From: Candidatus Methylomirabilota bacterium
GTDB taxonomy: Bacteria; Methylomirabilota; Methylomirabilia; Methylomirabilales; Methylomirabilaceae
NCBI GenBank assembly: GCA_028869615.1
Contig: JAGWRQ010000066.1
Coordinates: forward strand, 1 to 10,125
DNA length: 10,125 nt
Direction: 5' to 3'
Translations under genes and position numbers: made by a program
Part shown: positions 4,720 through 10,125 of the stretch, piece by piece
How the letters are laid out: every line of letters begins with the position of its first letter
Position numbering within the stretch: position 1 is the first letter of the stretch
The notes under the pieces: model-generated
Database searches by the model: none
What the model was told of the DNA's origin: nothing
What the model saw: the letters and a program-made list of their open reading frames with translations, nothing else

Positions 4720-6108
4720 ATGAACGAGCTGTGCACGGTAATCTTGGCTGCCGGCCAGGGAACCAGGATGCGCTCGAAGCTCCCAAAGGTGCTGCATCCG
4801 GTGGCCGGTCTGCCGATGATCGCCTACGTCATCGAAGCGTGCCGTCCCCTCCAGGCTAAGCGAACTCTCGTGATCGCCGGCTACCAGGCCGATAGAGTGA
4901 GAGAGGCGCTGGCGGGCGAGACGGTCGAATTCGTCTCTCAGCCTGACCAGCGAGGGACGGCTCATGCCCTCTTGCAGGCCAGGGAGGCTCTTGCCGGTTT
5001 CAATGGCGATCTCCTGGTCGTATCGGGGGATACGCCGCTCCTTACCTCACAGACCCTTGACGGCCTCCTGCGGTTACACCGCAAGACCCGCGCGCTGGCT
5101 ACGGTGCTCACGGCTGAAGCGCCCGACCCGACTGGTTACGGGCGGGTGATACGATCCGCGACAGGCGAACTTCTGCGGATCGTTGAGGAACTGGAGGCCA
5201 CGCCGCAGGAGCGGCAAGTCCACGAAACGAACGCCGGGGTTTATTGCTTTGCCGCGCAAGCGTTCTTCAAGGCTCTCCAGGCGATCCGTCCGTCCGCCGT
5301 CAAGGGCGAACTGTATCTCCCGGACGCCATCGCGCTGCTGCGGGACCGCGACGGGGGCGTACAGGCGTACCGAGCGCCTGACCCCGACGAGGTGCGAGGA
5401 GTCAACACCCGCGCCGAACTGGCCGAGGTCCATCGCCTCCTCTGGCGAAAGGCCGCCCTGCGGCTGCTCGCCGAAGGGGTCACCCTCCTCGACCCCGAGC
5501 GCGCCTACATCGGGCCGCTGGTCAGGATCGGTCCCGATTCGATCCTCTACCCGAACGTCACCCTCGAAGGGCAGACTGTGATCGGAGAAGGGACAACGAT
5601 CTACTCGGGTTGCCGGATCCGTGATTCGACAATCGGCGATGATACCGTGATCCTGGATGGGTGCATTATCCAGGAGAGTCAGATTGGAGACGGGTGTCAG
5701 GTCGGACCCTACGCGCACCTGAGGCCCCTGGCTCAGCTCCGACAACACGCCAAGGTGGGCAACTTCGTGGAGGTCAAGAAGTCGGTCGTGGGTGAAGGGT
5801 CCAAGGTTCCACACCTAAGCTACATCGGCGACACCACCATCGGGGAGCGGGTCAACGTCGGCGCCGGAACGATTACCTGTAACTATGACGGCTTTACCAA
5901 GCATCAGACGGTGATCGAGGACGACGTATTTGTGGGCAGTAACGCGATCCTTGTAGCGCCGGTCTCGGTAGGCCGCGGCGCCATTATCGCCGCCGGATCG
6001 ACCATTACCGAGGACGTGCCGCCCGATGCGCTGGCGTTGGGACGGGCGCAGCAGGTTAATAAAAGCGGCTCCGCCGCCGTATTTCGGTCCAAACATCGGA
6101 AAGGGTAA
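4720..6108 (+). CDS. glmU: Bifunctional GlmU: GlcN-1-P acetyltransferase / GlcNAc-1-P uridylyltransferase
   Basis: GlmU catalyses the last two steps of UDP-GlcNAc synthesis: acetyl-CoA-dependent acetylation of glucosamine-1-phosphate, then UTP-dependent uridylation. The product feeds peptidoglycan and lipopolysaccharide. The protein is 462 residues from ATG 4720 (E. coli GlmU has 456). The N-terminal uridylyltransferase half starts with CTVILAAGQGTRMRSKLPKVLHPVAG (about residues 5-30), with VVSGDTPLL near 105 and ETNAGVYCF near 170. The C-terminal half is a left-handed beta-helix of hexapeptide repeats with GPYAHLRP, KVGNFVEVKKS, HLSYIGD (catalytic histidine), NVGAGTITCNYDG and PPDALALGRAQQVNK. 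Start choice: GTG 4681, ATG 4699 (AGGTG at 4684-4688) and ATG 4720 (AAAGG at 4705-4709) are all possible; 4720 gives the usual N-terminus MNELCTVILAAG. The stop lies 4 bases before glmS. Confidence 0.97.
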   Translation: MNELCTVILAAGQGTRMRSKLPKVLHPVAGLPMIAYVIEACRPLQAKRTLVIAGYQADRVREALAGETVEFVSQPDQRGTAHALLQAREALAGFNGDLLVVSGDTPLLTSQTLDGLLRLHRKTRALATVLTAEAPDPTGYGRVIRSATGELLRIVEELEATPQERQVHETNAGVYCFAAQAFFKALQAIRPSAVKGELYLPDAIALLRDRDGGVQAYRAPDPDEVRGVNTRAELAEVHRLLWRKAALRLLAEGVTLLDPERAYIGPLVRIGPDSILYPNVTLEGQTVIGEGTTIYSGCRIRDSTIGDDTVILDGCIIQESQIGDGCQVGPYAHLRPLAQLRQHAKVGNFVEVKKSVVGEGSKVPHLSYIGDTTIGERVNVGAGTITCNYDGFTKHQTVIEDDVFVGSNAILVAPVSVGRGAIIAAGSTITEDVPPDALALGRAQQVNKSGSAAVFRSKHRKG

Positions 6109-6112
6109 AGCA

Positions 6113-7948
6113 ATGTGCGGGATCGTGGGGTATGTCGGACACAAGAAGGTCGTCCCGGTCCTCTTGGAGGGATTGAAGCGGCTCGAATACCGGGGCTACG
6201 ACTCGGCCGGCCTGGCGATCATCCAACAGAATCGCATCGTTGTCTATCGCAGCGTGGGTAAGATCAAGGAGCTGGAAAATGCCCTGTGGGGTCGCGACCT
6301 CTCCGGCGAGGTCGGGCTTGGCCATACCCGCTGGGCCACCCATGGCCGGCCCACTGAAGAGAACGCCCATCCCCACAGCGATTGCACCGGCGATCTCGTC
6401 GTCGTTCACAACGGCATTATCGAGAACTATCTGGCCCTCAAGGAGAAGCTCCAGCAAGAGGACCACCACTTCACGTCGGAGACCGATACCGAGGTTCTCG
6501 CCCACCTGATCGAAACGCAACTTCGGGATACGACCGATCTGGAGATAGCTGTCCGCCGGGCTCTCGCCGGCGTTGTCGGCTCCTATGCCTTGGGGGTTCT
6601 CTGGAGGGGCGATCCGCACAGGATTGTGGCGGCCAGGAGCGGCAGCCCCCTGGTGGTGGGGCTGGGTGATGGCGAGTTTTTCATCGCCTCCGACATCCCC
6701 GCCATTCTCTCCCACACTCGGGACGTCCTCTTTTTGGACGACGAGGAGGTGGTGGCCCTCTCTCGTGACGGTGTGAACGTCACAACCTTGACGGGAGAGC
6801 CGGTACAAAAGAAGGTCGAAAAAATCTTCTGGACTCCCATGATGGCTGAGAAGAGCGGGTACAAACACTTCATGCTGAAGGAGATCTATGAGCAACCCCG
6901 AGCGATCCGAGACACCATTCGCGGTCGTTTTTCGCTGGAAGGCGGTCATCTGTACCTGGAAGGACTCCAGGCGGTTCAGGACACACTATCAACGATCGAT
7001 CGGATCCTCTTAGTCGCCTGCGGAACCTCCTGGCATGCCGGGCTGGTCGGTAAGTTCCTTATCGAGGATCTGGCGCGTATTCCGGTCGAGGTTGACTACG
7101 GCTCTGAATTCCGGTACCGCGATCCGATCCTGGATGAGCGAACGCTGGTCATTGCAATCAGCCAATCCGGTGAAACGCTGGATACGCTGGTGTCAATGCG
7201 AGAAGCCCGTCGCCGCGGTTGCAAGTCCCTCGCCATCTGCAACGTGGTCGGCTCTACACTCAGCCGTGAAAGTGATGGGGTCCTGTACACCCACGCGGGT
7301 CCGGAGATCGGCGTCGCCTCGACGAAGGCGTTCACCTCTCAACTGGCAGCCCTCTACCTGCTGGCGCTGGCCCTGGGTCGAGCCAAAGGGCGTCTCGACG
7401 CGGCAAGAACCCAGGAATTGCTCGGCGAACTGATCCACTTGCCACAACAGATGGAGCAGGTACTCTCCCTCGGGCCCGCACTGGAAGAACTGGCCGGGCA
7501 CTTCCACGCCGCCTCGAATTTCCTCTATCTGGGTCGCGGCATCAACTACCCTATCGCGCTGGAGGGAGCCCTGAAGCTCAAGGAGATCTCCTACATCCAC
7601 GCCGAGGGGTACCCGGCCGGCGAGATGAAACACGGACCCATTGCTCTGATCTCTGAAGAGATACCGGTAGTCTTTCTCGCGCCAAAGGACCGGACCTTCG
7701 AGAAGGTATTGGGCAATATCGAGGAAGTGAAGACGCGCAACGGGATCGTCATCGCCCTCTCCGACGAGACCGATTCCCGCCTCATGGCTAAGGCCGACCA
7801 TCTGATCAATATCCCTCATACCTCCCCTCACCTGATGCCCCTGCTTCTTGTCGTCCCGCTGCAACTCCTGGCCTACCACATCGCCGTACGGAAGGGGTGC
7901 GACGTGGATCAGCCCCGCAACCTCGCCAAGAGCGTAACCGTCGAATAG
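6113..7948 (+). CDS. glmS: Glutamine--fructose-6-phosphate aminotransferase (isomerizing)
   Basis: GlmS makes glucosamine-6-phosphate from fructose-6-phosphate and glutamine, the first committed step to UDP-GlcNAc. It has 611 residues, a normal length. The start ATG at 6113 is fixed by the MCGIVGY N-terminus: the cysteine after the removed methionine is the glutaminase nucleophile. AAGGG at 6101-6105 lies 7 bases upstream, inside the end of glmU. The glutaminase domain shows YRGYDSAG, HTRWATHG, HNGIIENY and SETDTE. Two SIS sugar-binding domains follow. The first has VACGTSWHAG, ISQSGETLDTL, and CNVVGSTLSRESD with EIGVASTKAFTSQL. The second has GRGINYPIALEGALKLKEISYIHAEGYPAGEMKHGP. The C-terminus QPRNLAKSVTVE is the conserved tail that closes the active site. 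The 4-base gap to glmU leaves no room for a glmS ribozyme. The gene converges on sdhB. Confidence 0.98.
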   Translation: MCGIVGYVGHKKVVPVLLEGLKRLEYRGYDSAGLAIIQQNRIVVYRSVGKIKELENALWGRDLSGEVGLGHTRWATHGRPTEENAHPHSDCTGDLVVVHNGIIENYLALKEKLQQEDHHFTSETDTEVLAHLIETQLRDTTDLEIAVRRALAGVVGSYALGVLWRGDPHRIVAARSGSPLVVGLGDGEFFIASDIPAILSHTRDVLFLDDEEVVALSRDGVNVTTLTGEPVQKKVEKIFWTPMMAEKSGYKHFMLKEIYEQPRAIRDTIRGRFSLEGGHLYLEGLQAVQDTLSTIDRILLVACGTSWHAGLVGKFLIEDLARIPVEVDYGSEFRYRDPILDERTLVIAISQSGETLDTLVSMREARRRGCKSLAICNVVGSTLSRESDGVLYTHAGPEIGVASTKAFTSQLAALYLLALALGRAKGRLDAARTQELLGELIHLPQQMEQVLSLGPALEELAGHFHAASNFLYLGRGINYPIALEGALKLKEISYIHAEGYPAGEMKHGPIALISEEIPVVFLAPKDRTFEKVLGNIEEVKTRNGIVIALSDETDSRLMAKADHLINIPHTSPHLMPLLLVVPLQLLAYHIAVRKGCDVDQPRNLAKSVTVE

Positions 7949-7980
7949 CCGGAGGAGCTTGAAGTACGGAGGGCGGGAGA

Positions 7981-8727
7981 CTATCCCTTCCGGGTGAGCT
8001 TACGGAGCAGCCAGAGGAGCGGGTCGTAGCAATCGTCCACGACGCGCTCCTTCAGCGGGATGATGGCGTTGTCGGTGATCCGGATCTGCTCGGGACAGAC
8101 CTCGGTACAGCACTTGGTAATGTTGCAGTAGCCAATCCCGGCTTTCGCCCGCAGCATCTCCGTGCGCGAGTGGGTGTCCAACGGATGCATCTCCAGCGCC
8201 GCAAGCCGAACAAAGAAGCGTGGCCCGGCGAAGTGCGGCTTGTTCTCTTCGTGGTCGCGGATGACGTGACACACATTCTGACAGAGAAAGCACTCGATGC
8301 ACTTATGGAACTCCTGGACCCGCTCGACGTCCGCCTGCATCATCCGATAGGCGCCATCGGGATCGGGCGGTCTCGGCCTGAGGGCGGGGATCGTCTTGGC
8401 GACCTCATAATTGAAGGCGACGTCGGTCACCAGGTCCCGGACGATCGGAAAGGCCTTCATGGGGGCGACGGTAATCGGTTCACCGGAAGAAAACAGGCTC
8501 ATCTGGGTCATGCACATGAGCCGTGGCCGGCCGTTGATCTCGGCGCTGCACGAGCCGCACTTGCCGGCCTTGCAGTTCCATCGAACCGCCAGATCGGGCG
8601 CCTGCGTCGCCTGCAGGCGGTGGATCACATCGAGCAGCACCATCCCCTCCTCGGCCTCAACCCGGTACTCCGCGTAACCTCCGGCCCTCGTGTCGCCCCG
8701 GAAAAGCTGCAGCATGATGACCGGCAT
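7981..8727 (-). CDS. sdhB: Succinate dehydrogenase/fumarate reductase iron-sulfur subunit
   Basis: This electron-transfer subunit of respiratory complex II passes electrons between the flavoprotein and the membrane quinone site. It has 248 residues. The start ATG (8727-8725) is chosen because AGGAG lies 8 bases upstream, and the start overlaps the flavoprotein stop by one base (TAATG). The longer in-frame extension to 8922 lies inside the flavoprotein gene and is rejected. The N-terminal [2Fe-2S] domain has Cys52, 57, 60 and 72 (CKAGKCGSC...C). The C-terminal domain has CIECFLCQNVC (Cys142, 145, 148, 152) and CNITKCCTEVCPE (Cys200, 205, 206, 210). By comparison with E. coli SdhB, 142/145/148/210 hold [4Fe-4S] and 152/200/206 hold [3Fe-4S]; Cys205 is extra. 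The tail ITDNAIIPLKERVVDDCYDPL is very like actinobacterial Sdh1 enzymes, as I recall them. It is the last gene of its operon here. Confidence 0.95.
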   Translation of the reverse strand: MPVIMLQLFRGDTRAGGYAEYRVEAEEGMVLLDVIHRLQATQAPDLAVRWNCKAGKCGSCSAEINGRPRLMCMTQMSLFSSGEPITVAPMKAFPIVRDLVTDVAFNYEVAKTIPALRPRPPDPDGAYRMMQADVERVQEFHKCIECFLCQNVCHVIRDHEENKPHFAGPRFFVRLAALEMHPLDTHSRTEMLRAKAGIGYCNITKCCTEVCPEQIRITDNAIIPLKERVVDDCYDPLLWLLRKLTRKG

Positions 8728-10125
8728 TACCCCTTCTCCTTGATAAGCCGCCTGAGTTCCTCTGGCATCTCGATGATCGGCCTCAGGGCCGTGATGATCG
8801 TCGCGTCGCGTTTGCACACGACTATGTTTACTGAAGCGAAGCGTGGATCTGTGGACGGGTAGTCGTCCCGCGCGTGCCCGCCACGGCTCTCCTTGCGTTC
8901 TATCGCCGCTCGCGTCACGCATTCCGCGACGGTGAGCAACGCGCGCAGATCCAATGCCGTATGCCAGCCGGGATTGTATGGACGGCTGCCCTCAACGCGA
9001 ACCTGCGGCAGTCGCTGCCGGTAAGCCCCAAGCCGTACCAGCGCCTCCTGCAGCTCTGTTTCCGTCCGGATGATCCCCACCAGCAACTGCATCGTCTCTT
9101 GCAGCTCAGCCTGCAAGGCGTAGGGATTCTCGGCACCCTGGCTTTCAAATGGCCTCAGGGCCTCGCGCGCGCTTGCGTCAAGCTGACGCTCATCCACCGT
9201 CGCTATACCGGAGAGACTTTTCGCGTACAGCGCCGCAGACCGACCCGCGCGCCGGCCAAAGACCAGGAGATCAGACAGGGCGTTGCCGCCAAGGCGGTTG
9301 CCGCCGTGCAGGCCCCCCGCAACCTCGCCGGCTGCGTACAGGCCGGGTACCGCCGTCGCTGCCGTCTCCGCATCAACCCGGATTCCCCCATTCATGTAAT
9401 GAGCGGTCGGTCCGACCTCCATCGGCTCTTTCGTGATGTCTACGCCGGCCAGCTCCTTGAACTGGTGATACATCGAGGGCAGACGCCGCATGATGTAGTC
9501 CGCGGGCCGCCTCGAGGCAATGTCGAGAAAGACCCCGCCGTGCGGGCTCCCGCGTCCGGCTTTCACCTCTGCGTTGATTGCCCGCGCCACTTCGTCGCGC
9601 GGCAACAGATCGGGTGTGCGCCGGTTGTCTTTCTTGTCCGTATACCACCTGTCGGCCTCGTCCTCATTGTCGGCGGTCTCAGCCTTGAAGAACTCCGGGA
9701 TGTATCGAAACATGAACCGCTCGCCCCTGCTGTTCCGTAGCGTCCCGCCGTCGCCACGCACTCCTTCAGTCACGAGGGCCCCACGGATCGATGGCGGCCA
9801 CACCATCCCGGTCGGGTGAAACTGGTACGACTCCATATCGATCAGCTCCGCACCAGCCTCCAGCGCCAGCATAACACCGTTGCCGGTGCACTCCCAGGAG
9901 TTAGAGGTGAACTTCCACAGCTTGCCGACGCCGCCGGTGGCGAGAATCACGGCCTTCGCCTTAAAGACGATGAACTGACCGGTGTCGCGCCGGTAGCCGA
10001 ACGCGCCGCTTACACGGTCGCCGTCTTTGAGCAGGCGCGTCACGGTGCATTCCATGTGAACCTCGATCCCCTGGGCCACTACGTGCTGCTGCAGCGTGCG
10101 GAGCATCTCAAGACCTGTCCGGTCG
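8727..10125 (-). CDS. sdhA: Succinate dehydrogenase/fumarate reductase flavoprotein subunit (5' partial)
   Basis: This catalytic subunit oxidises succinate to fumarate (or the reverse) at a covalently bound FAD. About 465 C-terminal residues are present. The frame is open to the window edge (DRTGLEMLRTLQQH), so the N-terminal FAD-binding Rossmann part and the FAD-linking histidine are outside. Seen in order are AVILATGGVGKLW, SYQFHPTGMVWPP (substrate-binding His and Thr), LVTEGVRGDGGTLRNSRGERFM, and LLPRDEVARAINAEVKAGRG, whose Arg in RDEVARA corresponds to the catalytic arginine. Then come GGVFLDI, MEVGPTAHYMNGGIRVDA and GLYAAGEVAGGLHGGNRLGGNALSDLLVFGRRAG. The C-terminal helical domain follows. 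The whole stretch resembles mycobacterial Sdh1 (Rv0248c type) more than E. coli SdhA, from memory. The stop TAA overlaps the sdhB start. The membrane subunit is presumably upstream of the cut end, as in Rv0249c-0248c-0247c. Direction of the reaction cannot be told from this part. Confidence 0.95.
   Translation of the reverse strand, partial: DRTGLEMLRTLQQHVVAQGIEVHMECTVTRLLKDGDRVSGAFGYRRDTGQFIVFKAKAVILATGGVGKLWKFTSNSWECTGNGVMLALEAGAELIDMESYQFHPTGMVWPPSIRGALVTEGVRGDGGTLRNSRGERFMFRYIPEFFKAETADNEDEADRWYTDKKDNRRTPDLLPRDEVARAINAEVKAGRGSPHGGVFLDIASRRPADYIMRRLPSMYHQFKELAGVDITKEPMEVGPTAHYMNGGIRVDAETAATAVPGLYAAGEVAGGLHGGNRLGGNALSDLLVFGRRAGRSAALYAKSLSGIATVDERQLDASAREALRPFESQGAENPYALQAELQETMQLLVGIIRTETELQEALVRLGAYRQRLPQVRVEGSRPYNPGWHTALDLRALLTVAECVTRAAIERKESRGGHARDDYPSTDPRFASVNIVVCKRDATIITALRPIIEMPEELRRLIKEKG

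Noticed and set aside
4220..4786. Minus-strand 188-residue reading frame over the folC end and third repeat
   Set aside because: It runs antisense through folC, through the repeat and into the glmU start, giving Arg/Ser/Cys-rich sequence typical of a shadow frame in GC-rich DNA.
6109..6112. glmS ribozyme upstream of glmS
   Set aside because: Only 4 bases separate glmU and glmS, and the preceding sequence is coding, so the ribozyme cannot be present.
6056..6949. Minus-strand 297-residue frame antisense to glmS
   Set aside because: Fully inside glmS, which has every expected motif; long antisense frames are common at this GC content.
8728..8922. N-terminal 65-residue extension of sdhB
   Set aside because: It lies within the sdhA coding sequence in another frame; the ATG at 8727 has a strong ribosome site and gives a normal family length.
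8874..9740. Plus-strand 288-residue frame antisense to sdhA
   Set aside because: The minus strand has an unmistakable flavoprotein subunit; the plus-strand product has no recognisable motif.

Overview
The window is about 10 kb of GC-rich bacterial chromosome (roughly 60% G+C by eye), densely packed with housekeeping and redox genes. No plasmid, phage, CRISPR or transposase gene is visible. The gene set (ABC metal importer, 1-Cys-like peroxiredoxin, DoxX, FolC, GlmU-GlmS, actinobacterial Sdh1-like succinate dehydrogenase) together with several kinds of dispersed palindromic intergenic repeat suggests an environmental bacterium such as an NC10/Methylomirabilota, Nitrospirota or deltaproteobacterial-type lineage. 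I favour the first, but only from general resemblance; the taxon is not proven by the sequence.

Layout on the + strand: the C-terminal two thirds of a metal-type ABC ATPase (to 506) is translationally coupled to its ABC-3 family permease (503-1369). A 279-bp gap carries a palindrome with an Rrf2/IscR-like core, a 62-bp palindromic repeat and a candidate promoter. Next come a peroxiredoxin (1649-2257), a gap holding an inverted pair of a second repeat type, a small TusA-like protein (2408-2665), a DoxX-family membrane protein (2675-3157) and folC (3192-4496). A third, different palindromic repeat follows at 4512-4586, then a candidate promoter/operator region and the tightly coupled pair glmU-glmS (4720-7948).

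On the - strand, converging on glmS with only 32 bp between stops, lie the iron-sulfur subunit (7981-8727) and the N-terminally cut flavoprotein subunit (8727 to the window edge) of a succinate dehydrogenase/fumarate reductase. They overlap by one base (TAATG). The membrane subunit is presumably upstream, beyond the window.

Functionally the window holds four units. These are metal uptake, a possible thiol/peroxide redox cluster (peroxiredoxin, TusA-like protein, DoxX), folate polyglutamylation with UDP-GlcNAc synthesis for the cell wall, and the respiratory succinate/fumarate enzyme. I see no clearly new multi-gene system. The most interesting items are the TusA-like protein with a degenerate active-site motif beside DoxX, the candidate operators before the peroxiredoxin and glmU, and the fact that all three gaps over 100 bp carry a different family of palindromic repeat.
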